DNA from: an uncultured Dysgonomonas sp.
GTDB lineage: Bacteria; Bacteroidota; Bacteroidia; Bacteroidales; Dysgonomonadaceae
DNA: 51,635 bases
Assembly: GCA_937995835.1 (NCBI GenBank)
Contig: CALKIV010000057.1
Location: 1-51,635, forward strand
Reading direction: 5' to 3'
Part shown: positions 16,797-26,600 of the stretch, one piece after another
Layout: each line of letters opens with the position of its first letter
How positions within the stretch are numbered: position 1 is the stretch's first letter
Notes under the pieces: model-generated
Seen by the model: only the letters and a program-made list of their open reading frames with translations
Databases searched by the model: none
What the model was told of the DNA's origin: nothing
Made by a program: the position numbers and the translations under genes

Positions 16797-18200
16797 TTAA
16801 TAGTTGATATTCTTTCCCAATGCTTTTTCCAAGTACAGCTTACAAAGCTTCAGATCAATCTGTGCATCTATCTGTTCTGCATGAGCTGCTATCCAAGCTG
16901 TATGTGCCCCTAAAACATCAGAGGTCGGAATCACTCCTTCTTCAAAACCTGCATTGGCATACATCAAGTTTTCGTCAGCCGCTTCGGTGTTTTTCTTCGT
17001 TGAATCCAGCTTTTTTCGGGCTTCAGTCAGTTTATACGATGATTGATTAATCTGCAATTTTATTTTCTCTTTAGCATCTTCCAACTGGTATTCGTGCATG
17101 TAGGTATCAGCTTTTGCTGCTTTCAGTTTCGAAGAACTGGAGATGAAGTTGAGTGGCAGTTTTACATTCACTGCAACATTCCACATACCTCCAAACTTTT
17201 TCTGAATCCCATCTTCCAAGTTAGGATTGATCCATGTGTAGCCCAATGACAAACCAGCCGTAGGCAAAAACTCAGCAAAGGCGATTCGTTCCTGAGCCTT
17301 GTATATTTTGTGTGCAAGCCCTAGACTCTTGATCTCTGTTCTGCTAGAAATAGCTGCATTAATATCTGGCAAAGCTTCATCAGCATCCACAATTTGTAAT
17401 TGCTCCACATCCTCATCCAACAGGTTTATGTTATCTGAAATTTCCAAGCCCATGATTTGGCAGAGCAGCATTCTGGAAAGGCTTAGCCCGTTTTCAGCCT
17501 TGGTCAACGTAATTTGCGCCTCATTGAGCTTCACACTCACCGAAAGGCGATCCGCTTTGGTGGCTAGTCCTTCTTCCAATAGGTTCTGTGTATCTTCATC
17601 TATTTTTGTCAATAAAGAAACGTAGGCTTGTGCCAACTTTGTTTTGTGTTTCAGAGAAACCACTTGCCAATAAGCTTCATCTGTTTCTACAATCACGTCG
17701 GTCATTTTGGTATCCTTCATGGTTGTAGCCAATTCTTGTGCATAACTTCTGATATCATTCAGAGCTACAATCTTCCCTCCCGTAAAAATGGGCTGAGTCA
17801 ACGAAACTCCCATCACCCAAAAATTGCTCATGTCAATTTCAGTTGCTTTATATATTCCATCGCGAATATCCTCCGGAATTGGAATTTGAGGAGGTAAAGG
17901 CAAGCCTGTCGGAGGCAAAGGTATAGCAGTGGGTATCTGCCCTTTACCGATCAGATGTAAATCATCGCTAAAGTGTAGATAAGTGGCTGATGCCGAAAAT
18001 TTTGGAAAATACTGCATCAGGGCTGTTCGCTTCTCATAATATGCTTTTCGCTCTTGTTCCGATGCTATTTTCAGCGATTTGTTATTCTTTATTGCAAGAT
18101 CTCTACATTCTTGTAGGCTCAACACTTGCTGAGCTTGCAGACTGTTTGTAAACAGTACAAAAACTGCAACCACAGCATGAATAGACAATATTTTTCTCAT
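16797..18200 (-). CDS. TolC-family outer-membrane efflux channel
   Basis: Outer-membrane channel of the tripartite exporter, 467 residues. Signal peptide of about 23 residues (ILSIHAVVAVFVLFTNSLQAQ), then QVLSLQECRDLAIKNNKSLK, the usual start of the OEP repeat. Two long coiled-coil helical repeats follow with conserved Ala/Glu/Asn patterns (LVEEGLATKADRLSV-type segment, DLEEGLATKADRL in outline; EGVIPTSDVLGAHTAW in the second). It is the first gene of a four-gene operon with HlyD and two permeases. The promoter could not be assigned clearly. Confidence 0.92.
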   Translation of the reverse strand: MRKILSIHAVVAVFVLFTNSLQAQQVLSLQECRDLAIKNNKSLKIASEQERKAYYEKRTALMQYFPKFSASATYLHFSDDLHLIGKGQIPTAIPLPPTGLPLPPQIPIPEDIRDGIYKATEIDMSNFWVMGVSLTQPIFTGGKIVALNDIRSYAQELATTMKDTKMTDVIVETDEAYWQVVSLKHKTKLAQAYVSLLTKIDEDTQNLLEEGLATKADRLSVSVKLNEAQITLTKAENGLSLSRMLLCQIMGLEISDNINLLDEDVEQLQIVDADEALPDINAAISSRTEIKSLGLAHKIYKAQERIAFAEFLPTAGLSLGYTWINPNLEDGIQKKFGGMWNVAVNVKLPLNFISSSSKLKAAKADTYMHEYQLEDAKEKIKLQINQSSYKLTEARKKLDSTKKNTEAADENLMYANAGFEEGVIPTSDVLGAHTAWIAAHAEQIDAQIDLKLCKLYLEKALGKNINY

Positions 18201-18331
18201 TGTAATTTTGAAGTCAATAAAACCTTGTTACTTGTTCAGGCAACTAAATTAGTGCTTTTAAGCTTTTAAATATAACAAAAAGATTTGTTTTTCTTTTACA
18301 ATAATAAAAACATGTTAAAAGAAAGAACATA

Positions 18332-19069
18332 TCATCTAAAACCAACACTCAAGCTGAGAGAAAGTTCATGAGGTAACTTATTGATTTCAAAGCTCTGTAC
18401 AGTCTCGCCTGTGTAATGATCAGTAAGTTTGCCTGAGTAGCTAAACTTGCTCAAAAATAAGTTATATCCTGCACCCAAAGCAAAAGAAAGTCTGCCTAGT
18501 TTCTTCTCTGCCTTCAGCCGAAACAGAAAATAGGGCATCACTTCTCCTTGATCGCTACTTCGCCCTGCCTTATAATAAACATTATACATATTGCTCGACC
18601 CTTCTTCTTTCAACTCATAATATGCCTGATCGGAAGCAAAAGTCCAAATACCGAAACCCACTTGGGGGCTCAAAGTCCATTTTTTGAAACGCAGATGACG
18701 AGCTACTCCGGCATTAAGTTTTATATATGCCTGATCATCATCGTTATGCCAATGACTTAAATTATTCATATTGTTATCCTTATCGAATTCTCCGAAATGA
18801 TTAATATCATTAATCATCCCCCTTGAGCCTTCTATACCAAATCCCAACTCGGCAAATCCTGACATTTTTTCTGAAAAATTCAGTTGAACTCCAAGGAGTA
18901 TGGTCGGAGTATATTTCGCACTTTTTATCAAAGGAATATCATTGCTTAGAAAAAGAAAACTCTGCTCGTATGTCACATAGAATCGTTCAATTTCTTTCAA
19001 GGTTTGTCCATTGAGTTGTAAGACACTAATAATCAATATAAGTAATCCTGCTAAATTTTTATTTTTCAT
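18332..19069 (-). CDS. Putative outer-membrane beta-barrel protein
   Basis: 245 residues with a signal peptide (LAGLLILIISVLQLNGQ). The rest is alternating short hydrophobic strands and turns (KMSGFAELGFGIEGSRG; WTLSPQVGFGIWTFAS; LSFALGAGYNLFLSKFSYSG), ending in an aromatic-type strand LSLSLSVGFR. This is typical of small outer-membrane barrels. Its ATG overlaps the stop of the upstream gene by one base, so the two are probably translated together. The family is not recognised. Confidence 0.72.
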   Translation of the reverse strand: MKNKNLAGLLILIISVLQLNGQTLKEIERFYVTYEQSFLFLSNDIPLIKSAKYTPTILLGVQLNFSEKMSGFAELGFGIEGSRGMINDINHFGEFDKDNNMNNLSHWHNDDDQAYIKLNAGVARHLRFKKWTLSPQVGFGIWTFASDQAYYELKEEGSSNMYNVYYKAGRSSDQGEVMPYFLFRLKAEKKLGRLSFALGAGYNLFLSKFSYSGKLTDHYTGETVQSFEINKLPHELSLSLSVGFR

Positions 19070-19644
19070 TAGAATAGTTCTATGGGATCAGTTTGTTCTT
19101 CAATGACTTTTATTTCAGTTTTATCTTCCGGGTTTAAGGTGTAAACTATTTTGAACGAATGAACTCCCGGCTCTGGGACTTTTCTTAGTATTAACATAAA
19201 ACTAAATGAATATGCATCCTTTCCTTTTTTCACTTTAGTTTTAAGAAAGGAATCTCTTACGCTACTCCCTGCTAGATGAGTCTCATCAAAATCATTGACA
19301 GTAATGATATCAAAATCTTTCTCTACATTATCAAAATGAGCAGTACTTGAAACAACATTTTCTTCTACATTAGTTTCTGGATCATCCTCTGGTCCCCACT
19401 GCTCGTAGATGTTAGTAAAACATTTCACTCCGATTACGTAAGCTTCTTTTTTTATTTTCTCGCTAGAAACGATCATCTGATTGCCAGAGAAATCAATATT
19501 CTCGGCCTCTAACTTAATTAATTCTTCGGTTCGTAAATAATTGGGAGGAAACTCATCATCAGCTGGCTCACAGGTCATATTACAAAAGAGAAGGTATCCT
19601 CCCAGCAATAGTAGTAAAGAGAAATTTTTTTTCGCGAATTTCAT
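19069..19644 (-). CDS. Putative secreted or lipid-anchored protein of unknown function
   Basis: 191 residues with an N-terminal hydrophobic signal (FSLLLLLGGYLLFCNMTCEP). Either Cys could be lipidated, but neither gives a perfect lipobox. The mature part is acidic and beta-rich, with a TYTLNPEDKT-like strand near the end. It resembles small Bacteroidetes DUF5034-like secreted proteins, though this is only a suggestion. It shares a TAATG stop-start junction with the following barrel gene, which implies a functional pair. Confidence 0.65.
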   Translation of the reverse strand: MKFAKKNFSLLLLLGGYLLFCNMTCEPADDEFPPNYLRTEELIKLEAENIDFSGNQMIVSSEKIKKEAYVIGVKCFTNIYEQWGPEDDPETNVEENVVSSTAHFDNVEKDFDIITVNDFDETHLAGSSVRDSFLKTKVKKGKDAYSFSFMLILRKVPEPGVHSFKIVYTLNPEDKTEIKVIEEQTDPIELF

Positions 19645-19877
19645 AGTATTGTGTAATTTTCAAGTAACAGATAACATTCATTGTCCTATTTATCAATGAT
19701 GAATAAAGTTAAAAAAATACTGCACCCTATTTAACTTTTATTCAAAAAAATATATTGAGCTATCTCTAACACTTTAAAGATCGTCTCTCTTATGTCTCTC
19801 CCTAAACACAATAAACCATTTCGATCCCTTAATTCACTCTTCTTATCTTATCCTATACAATTAAAGTAAAAAGTTTA

Positions 19878-19885
19878 TATCTTTG
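19878..19885 (+). promoter_or_regulatory. -7 box of the ffh promoter
   Basis: TATCTTTG matches TAnnTTTG exactly, 45 bp upstream of ffh. No convincing -33 TTTG was found at 19-21 bp. The remaining 19645-19877 stretch is AT-rich and shows nothing else I can identify. Confidence 0.5.
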
Positions 19886-19929
19886 TGTTCCTGAAATAGA
19901 AAAGAATAAAACAAAAACGATAATATATT

Positions 19930-21261
19930 ATGTTTGAAAGTCTTAGTAGCAGATTAGAACACTCGTTCAAGATATTAAAAGGGCAAGGGAAGATTACAGA
20001 AATCAACGTTGCCGAAACCCTAAAAGATGTTCGCAGAGCGCTTCTTGATGCCGACGTAAACTACAACACGGCAAAAGAATTTACTGAAAGAGTAAAAGAA
20101 AAGGCGCTGGGGCAGGATGTTTTGACAGCTGTGAAACCTCAAGAATTGATGGTCAAGATCGTACACGATGAGTTGGCACAATTGATGGGAGGCGAATCTG
20201 TAGATATCAATATCAAAGGCACACCAGCTGTTATATTGATGTCAGGACTTCAAGGATCGGGTAAAACCACTTTCTCAGGAAAATTAGCTAATATGCTGAA
20301 ATCGAAAAGGGGTAAAAATCCTCTTTTGGTGGCTTGCGACATTTATCGTCCTGCTGCCATCGATCAGTTGAAAGTGCTTGGAGAACAAATTGGTGTTCCT
20401 GTATATGCCGAAGAAGGAAATAAAAATCCTATACAGATTGCCGAAAATGCAATCAAACAAGCTAAGGCAAATAACAACGACTTAGTGATCATCGACACCG
20501 CCGGGCGTTTGGCTGTGGACGAAGAGATGATGAAAGAAATAGCAGCCATCAAGAAGGCGATCAATCCACAAGAAATCCTTTTCGTGGTAGACGCTATGAC
20601 CGGACAAGATGCTGTTAATACTGCAAAAGAATTTAACGATACACTAGACTTCAACGGGGTTATCCTTACCAAACTGGATGGGGACACTCGTGGTGGTGCT
20701 GCCCTATCTATCCGTTCGGTGGTAGACAAACCTATCAAGTTTGTGGGTACGGGCGAAAAGATGGATGCAATCGATGTATTTCATCCTTCACGTATGGCAG
20801 ACCGTATCTTGGGGATGGGAGACATCGTTTCGTTAGTTGAGCGTGCTCAAGAGCAATATGACGAAGAAGAAGCGAAGAGACTTCAACGCAAAATAGCCAA
20901 AAATCAATTTGACTTCAACGACTTCATCGGACAAATCAACCAAATAAAGAAAATGGGTAACCTGAAAGATTTGGCTGCAATGATTCCCGGTGTAGGCAAA
21001 ATGATAAAAGATATAGACATTGACGACAATGCCTTCAAGGGTATAGAAGCGATCATCCAATCGATGACTCCACTAGAGCGTACCAACCCTGAAACGCTAA
21101 ACGGAAGCCGTCGTCAACGCATTGCTCAAGGAAGTGGAACATCTATCCAAGAGGTGAATAAGCTGATCAAACAGTTTGACGAAACTCGCAAAATGATGAA
21201 GATGATGACTGGCGCTAAAGGAGGCAAAATGCCTAAAATGCCACGCATGGGAAGAAGATAA
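19930..21261 (+). CDS. ffh: Signal recognition particle protein Ffh
   Basis: SRP54-type GTPase that targets nascent membrane proteins to SecYEG. N domain at residues 1-85; G domain with the P-loop SGLQGSGKTT (around 105-114), DTAGR, and TKLDGDTRGG. The methionine-rich M domain (KKMGNLKDLAAMIPGVGKMI; MMKMMTGAKGGKMPKMPRMG) binds SRP RNA. Length of 443 residues is normal. It is a single gene with its own -7 box and a strong terminator. The SRP RNA gene is not in the window. Confidence 0.97.
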   Translation: MFESLSSRLEHSFKILKGQGKITEINVAETLKDVRRALLDADVNYNTAKEFTERVKEKALGQDVLTAVKPQELMVKIVHDELAQLMGGESVDINIKGTPAVILMSGLQGSGKTTFSGKLANMLKSKRGKNPLLVACDIYRPAAIDQLKVLGEQIGVPVYAEEGNKNPIQIAENAIKQAKANNNDLVIIDTAGRLAVDEEMMKEIAAIKKAINPQEILFVVDAMTGQDAVNTAKEFNDTLDFNGVILTKLDGDTRGGAALSIRSVVDKPIKFVGTGEKMDAIDVFHPSRMADRILGMGDIVSLVERAQEQYDEEEAKRLQRKIAKNQFDFNDFIGQINQIKKMGNLKDLAAMIPGVGKMIKDIDIDDNAFKGIEAIIQSMTPLERTNPETLNGSRRQRIAQGSGTSIQEVNKLIKQFDETRKMMKMMTGAKGGKMPKMPRMGRR

Positions 21262-21280
21262 AACTTAGACAACATAGATA

Positions 21281-21322
21281 CAGAGGCTCTCAAAATGAAA
21301 TTTGAGAGCCTCTGCTATTTTT
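21281..21322 (+). terminator. Rho-independent terminator of ffh
   Basis: Arms cagaggctctcaaa (21281-21294) and tttgagagcctctg (21301-21314) pair perfectly over 14 bp with a 6-nt loop, and a T-rich tail follows. Confidence 0.88.
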
Positions 21323-21360
21323 ATACGATCTGAAAAACAATCAAACCAAGTAATTTTAAT

Positions 21361-21368
21361 TATATTTG
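21361..21368 (+). promoter_or_regulatory. -7 box of the SPFH gene promoter
   Basis: TATATTTG fits the TAnnTTTG consensus and lies 47 bp upstream of the SPFH start, after the ffh terminator. No clear -33 element was seen. Confidence 0.45.
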
Positions 21369-21415
21369 AATTTAATAGCAACTAGAATATTCACAACAAA
21401 CCAAAACGAAAGTAT

Positions 21416-22519
21416 ATGAGCTTATTCGGAAAACTCAGAAATGAACTTATTGATATTATAGAATTTCTTGACAATAGTCAGAACACTATAGTTCACAGAT
21501 TTGAAAGGTTTCAGAATGAAATAAAAAATGGAGCAAAATTAATCGTTCGCGAAGGGCAACAAGCCGTTTTTATCAGCGAAGGACAAATTGCTGATGTGTA
21601 TACTCCCGGCACATACACCCTCAACACGCAAAATATGCCAATACTGACCACCATCAAAGGGTGGAAGTACGGATTCAATAGCCCATTCAAGGCTGAAGTG
21701 TATTTTGTCAGTACCAAAAATTTTATTGATCAACGTTGGGGAACTAAAACTCCGATCATCCTAAATGATAATAGATTTGGAATGATAGAAATCCGTTCTT
21801 ACGGAACATATACATTCAAAATCACGGAAGCAGGAACCTTCATCAAAGAGATTGTAGGCACTACAGGAACTTTTACCACTGAGCAAATAAATGAACAATT
21901 GAGGAGTACTATTGTTACCCGTTTTACTGACTCAATAGGAGAGGCTAATCTGCCTGTAGAGACTTATGCAGCCAACCTCAACGAACTGTCGAAGGCCATC
22001 TTTGAATATATGAAAGATGACTTCTTTGCCTATGGGATGGATGTCACAAAGTTTCTCATCGAAAACGTTTCGATGCCCGAAGAGGTCAAAAAAGAGATCT
22101 TTGAACTCAGCCGTCTGAATGCTGTAGACCTCAACAAGCTGACTCAAATGAAAGCAGCCAAAGCCATGGAAGCCGCAGCAAACAACCCTTCAGGTATGGC
22201 AGGGGCAGGTGTAGGCATGGGAGCAGGTTTTGCGATGGCCAATCAGATGGCACAAGCGATGGGGCAAACTCAACAACAAGGACAACAAACACCTCCACCA
22301 ATAAATGCATCTGCTACATCTATTAGCTTCCATGTGGCTGTTAATGGACAGCAAGCCGGACCTTTTGACATCAACACGTTGAAACAAATGGCTCTTAATA
22401 ACCAAATTACGAGAGATACGTTAGTCTGGAAGGCTGGAATGGCAAATTGGGAGGCCGCAAGTTCTCAACGAGAGTTAGATATTCTTTGGGGAGTAACTCC
22501 ACCACCACTTCCACTATAA
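21416..22519 (+). CDS. SPFH/Band-7 domain protein with C-terminal GYF_2 (DUF4339) domain, YdjI-like
   Basis: 367 residues. Residues 1-250 are the SPFH domain of the 'virion core protein-like' YdjI type (LIVREGQQAVFISEGQIADV; YTPGTYTLNTQNMPILTTIK), without an N-terminal membrane helix. A Gly/Ala/Met/Gln-rich linker follows (about 255-305). Then comes a DUF4339/GYF_2 domain at about 310-365 (FHVAVNGQQAGPFDINTLKQ; VWKAGMANWE). Such proteins form membrane-associated oligomers. The next gene, 6 bp downstream, encodes a zinc-ribbon membrane protein. In Bacillus, YdjI and YdjG work with PspA at stressed membranes. Confidence 0.88.
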   Translation: MSLFGKLRNELIDIIEFLDNSQNTIVHRFERFQNEIKNGAKLIVREGQQAVFISEGQIADVYTPGTYTLNTQNMPILTTIKGWKYGFNSPFKAEVYFVSTKNFIDQRWGTKTPIILNDNRFGMIEIRSYGTYTFKITEAGTFIKEIVGTTGTFTTEQINEQLRSTIVTRFTDSIGEANLPVETYAANLNELSKAIFEYMKDDFFAYGMDVTKFLIENVSMPEEVKKEIFELSRLNAVDLNKLTQMKAAKAMEAAANNPSGMAGAGVGMGAGFAMANQMAQAMGQTQQQGQQTPPPINASATSISFHVAVNGQQAGPFDINTLKQMALNNQITRDTLVWKAGMANWEAASSQRELDILWGVTPPPLPL

Positions 22520-22525
22520 GGCTGA

Positions 22526-23629
22526 ATGACTGATTTAGATACAAATACATCCACGACCAACGCATATCAATGCGATGGTTGTGGTGCACCACTGATTTAC
22601 AAACCAGGTACAACATACTTGGTTTGTGAACATTGTGGCAGTAAAAAATCGATAGACCAAACACCTAATGAGGTCAAAGAGTCCGATTTCAATAAATATA
22701 TAGAAAACTTTGAGCAAGAAAACTTAAGCACAACCAAAGTTATAACATGCTCTAATTGCAAAGCAACACCCACTGTTGACGAAAATCTAAAATCCATGGC
22801 TTGTCCCTATTGTGGCTCGCCTTTGGTAGAAAAGAATGTACATCAAGAGCGATATATCAAGCCGGGCTATGTTTCTCCTTTTCAGATAAACAAGGAGGAG
22901 ATAAACAATATACTGGGCAAATGGGTAAAAGGACTTTGGTTTGCCCCAAACAAGATACAGAGGGCTGCTCTTTCTCCACTAAATCTGAATGGTATTTATA
23001 TGCCCTTTTGGACCTTCGATGCCCAAACCACCACCGACTATAAAGGACAGAGAGGAGATGCCTATTATGTAACTGTGGGCAGTGGCAAAAACAGACGCAC
23101 GGAGCGTCGCATACGCTGGAGCAGCGTTAGAGGAACAATAGAAAACTTCTACGACGATGTGCTGATCAATGGTTCTAATACACTAGACCCAACGATTCTT
23201 TCCAAGATACAAGGATGGGACACCCATAGTGTGCTGAAAATAAATAACAGCTACTTATCAGGCTTTATTACTGAAAAATATCAGGTCAACTTGAAAGATG
23301 CTTTCGCATTTGCAAAACAAGAAATAGAGAGCAGCGAAAGAGCAAATGTAAGATATGCCATTGGAGGAGACGATCAACGAATCAGCTTCATGCAAACACA
23401 CTACTCTAAAGAAACCTTCAAACACATATTGCTCCCTATCTATGTCAGCTCCTTTAGATATCAAAATAAGCTATACTCCTTTTATGTTAACGGGAGTACG
23501 GGCAGAATTTCAGGAAAAAGGCCATACAGCAAATGGAAAATCGCTTTTGCCATACTAGGAGGAATCGCCGTAGTAGCTATCTTATATTATCTTTTTAGTC
23601 AATCTTCCTCCTCTTTCAATGCAGGTTGA
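22526..23629 (+). CDS. Zinc-ribbon membrane-anchored protein (TFIIB-type ribbon, YdjG-like)
   Basis: 367 residues. Two zinc ribbons at the N-terminus: C16-x2-C19 with C34-x2-C37, and C75-x2-C78 with C93-x2-C96. A central beta-rich region follows (YMPFWTFDAQTTTDYKGQRG; LLPIYVSSFRYQNKLYSFYV). One transmembrane helix ends the protein (AFAILGGIAVVAILYYLF, around 343-360) with a short Ser-rich tail. This is the layout of proteins misnamed 'primosomal N-prime/TFIIB zinc ribbon', such as B. subtilis YdjG. It lies 6 bp after the SPFH gene, and its 3' end overlaps the convergent TamB-like gene by 31 bp. Confidence 0.85.
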   Translation: MTDLDTNTSTTNAYQCDGCGAPLIYKPGTTYLVCEHCGSKKSIDQTPNEVKESDFNKYIENFEQENLSTTKVITCSNCKATPTVDENLKSMACPYCGSPLVEKNVHQERYIKPGYVSPFQINKEEINNILGKWVKGLWFAPNKIQRAALSPLNLNGIYMPFWTFDAQTTTDYKGQRGDAYYVTVGSGKNRRTERRIRWSSVRGTIENFYDDVLINGSNTLDPTILSKIQGWDTHSVLKINNSYLSGFITEKYQVNLKDAFAFAKQEIESSERANVRYAIGGDDQRISFMQTHYSKETFKHILLPIYVSSFRYQNKLYSFYVNGSTGRISGKRPYSKWKIAFAILGGIAVVAILYYLFSQSSSSFNAG

Positions 23630-26600
23630 GCATTCACAACCACTTTCTTTGGTTCAGTAGCATGCATTTGATGGCTGTTCTGAATCAACTGTACAACAGG
23701 TTTTTCGGATACAGGTTCCTCTTTTGTCTTTTCCAACTGCAAAGAATCAGATTGCATCTTCAATGAGTCTTGTTCTAGGAGCATCTTTCTTCTTTCTTGT
23801 TTGAACCATTTACCACGACGTCGTCCGATGGTTTGGAACATACGTTTGAAGGTTGCCCCCTCACGCGTATAAACGATACCGACCCCTTGTGTGGTTGGTG
23901 CTTGACGATAGAATCTATCGTTGGTATGACTGTATGCCTTCAACGTCCATATTGAGTTCAGCTTATACTCAGCATCAAAATCTCCGATGAATGAATTATC
24001 AGAGGCCGTTGCATTAGATTCTGAACGCATCCCCACATTGGCAGAAAGCTTCAGTTTATTGTCGAGCAGATGGGTAGATGCCATTACACTCTTATCATTA
24101 TCAGAGATGTCTGCAGCAAATTCCCAACTGTCACCTAACATATTTCCAAAAACAGCATTCAGCCCACTAGAGAGAGCTGTGGAAGCTAAGCTCGTCCACA
24201 TACCATCGCTAAAGTTAGCTCCACTACTACCGGTATTAGAGTAGAATGTGCCAGAAGCCACCAGATAGGCAAATTGTTTGATCTTGATTTCATCCGTATT
24301 CACCAAGCTTTTCACTTTTCTGACCTGATCTTCGGTTGCTCCTACCAACTCTATATCATAAGTCAAGTCCATTTTGTTGATGTCTCCTGCAATGCCTAAC
24401 AAACAGTCCACTTGCACACGTGGCGAAGCATTATCTTGCTCAAAGCTGATATCCAGCGTCCGCAAATCGGCTCTAGCCCGGCGATAAGCCACAATGTCAA
24501 ACTTGGTATTGAAAGGGTCTCCAATAAAGTTGAGTTTGCTACCTTCTTTTATCTTAAACTCAAGTTTAGAGATATTTTGCAGGTTGAGTCTGACCAGTCC
24601 ATCGGTGATATTGTAGTCTCCAAATGCAGTCATCAAGTTCTTAGACATATCATAATTGAAGTCGATTGTTCCTTTCCCTTTTACATTCATCTTATCACCT
24701 GTCACAGGATCGATAATAACTCCTAGTGAGAGTTCAGGATCGACAGCCAACTTCACTTTCAACTTTATAGGAATATCTTCTTCTGCTTGTCTTTCTTCTC
24801 TTCTCCAACGTGTATCCTCTTTGGGTAGCTTATCTTCCGGAATATTGATAAACACCACACCCTTATACTCTGAGGCTTCAGACACTTGTGGTATTGTTAC
24901 ATTCAGATTCGACTTCTTCCCATTTCGTAAATCCATATCTAAATTAATCCCCTGATCGTTGCCATCAATACGGATATTACCTGAAGCAAATAATTTTCCA
25001 TAAAACAAACTATCTGTACGACTTTGCGTATTGAGCACCATCAAGTTGCTGGCTCTAAGTCTTAAGTTATACTTCACATCTTTGAAGTTTCTATGTGTCA
25101 ATCTTGCATTTGCAGTTGCCATATTGCCTTCATTGTCTCTCAAAACAAGATTATCAAAACCTATTCTATCTGGAGTGATATCTATTGTATCTGATATGTA
25201 GTAACTTACATTTGTATAATCAAGCTTAATCTTCATATTATTGAAGCCTAAAAAGCCTTCTGTAACGGGAGCATTAAATTTCCCTTTGATGGTAAAATGG
25301 CTACTGATATCTCCTGAAATATCGGATAAGATGCCTTCGGCAAAAGGTTTTGCCCAATCAACAGGGAATCGTTCTACATCAACATGTAGATTGACTTCTT
25401 CACTGATAGGTTTCACAATTCCCTCCATCATGGCCACCTGCTTACCTCGCTGCACCATGTTAGAGTAGAGGTTGATACCTCCCTTTTCGGAACTCCAAAT
25501 AGTATTTAGGTTTATAGTCCCCAAGGTATCTTTGTAGAGGGTAATATCTTTGATTTTAAAATCTTTGGTATAAAGCTCCGGGGCATTCATCAAATTGGTT
25601 GCAACAATATCTCCATCAATTTCAGCATAAATATCATTGACATTAAATCCCTGTAAAAGATCTGCTATCTGAGCCTTTTCAAAGCTTATGAACAAACTAT
25701 CTTGATCGCTTGGTGAAATATAACCGTTTATATCCAGATATTTTTGATCATTTACACCAATTCCTACATCGTCTATTTTTATACGATCGCCAGTTTGCAC
25801 AATCTTCGCTGGTAAAATATTCATAAAGAATTTCCCGACTTCCATTCCGGTTGGTATCACTTCGAAAGTGGATACTAACTGCCCTTTTTCATCGAGGGTA
25901 AACTCCCCTGTTGCATCTATTCGTCCGTTGAGGCTAATACTCTTAGCATCGCTACTGATGGTAAAGGTAGATCGCATCTGATTGTCTAGTCCACGAACAT
26001 CTAAATCTAGATTATAGTTTCCTCCATTCATTCCCATCCCGGTATTTAGGCTGATACTAAACAAAGAGTCGAGGTTAGCCACATATAGTTGCACATCTTT
26101 AAATTCTAAAGAAGAGGTACGCGCCAATGGCAGGCGACCATCAATATCTATTCTATGGTTTGGAATATCTACCTCTCCTTTCACAGTCAATGGCTTGACG
26201 ATGTCAAGGGGAAGGTCTAAAATATATCCTAGCTTCTCGGTGTTTTGCAGTGTGAAGTCAAATGCAAAATCATTACCATGATGATGTTGATGGACAGTCT
26301 TATCAGTAGAGAAAACATTTGGCAAATACTTATGCATCATTTCCTCATACTCGTCCATTAAGGTAGAAAACTTGTACTGACCTTTTAGATTAGCTGTAAC
26401 AAGTGCAGAGTTTAAAGAAATATACTTTACGTCCTCAAAATCTTTCCATGCTGTAAGAGTTATTGGTCCTGGTTCGTAGTTGAAGTCAGTATCAGCAAAC
26501 TTCAAGTCTTTGATCAGAATATTGGCATTCAAATCGTCAATATCGAATTCAATAAGCTCACCTCTGACATCAAAGTTGAGCATCGGTTTATTCCAATATT

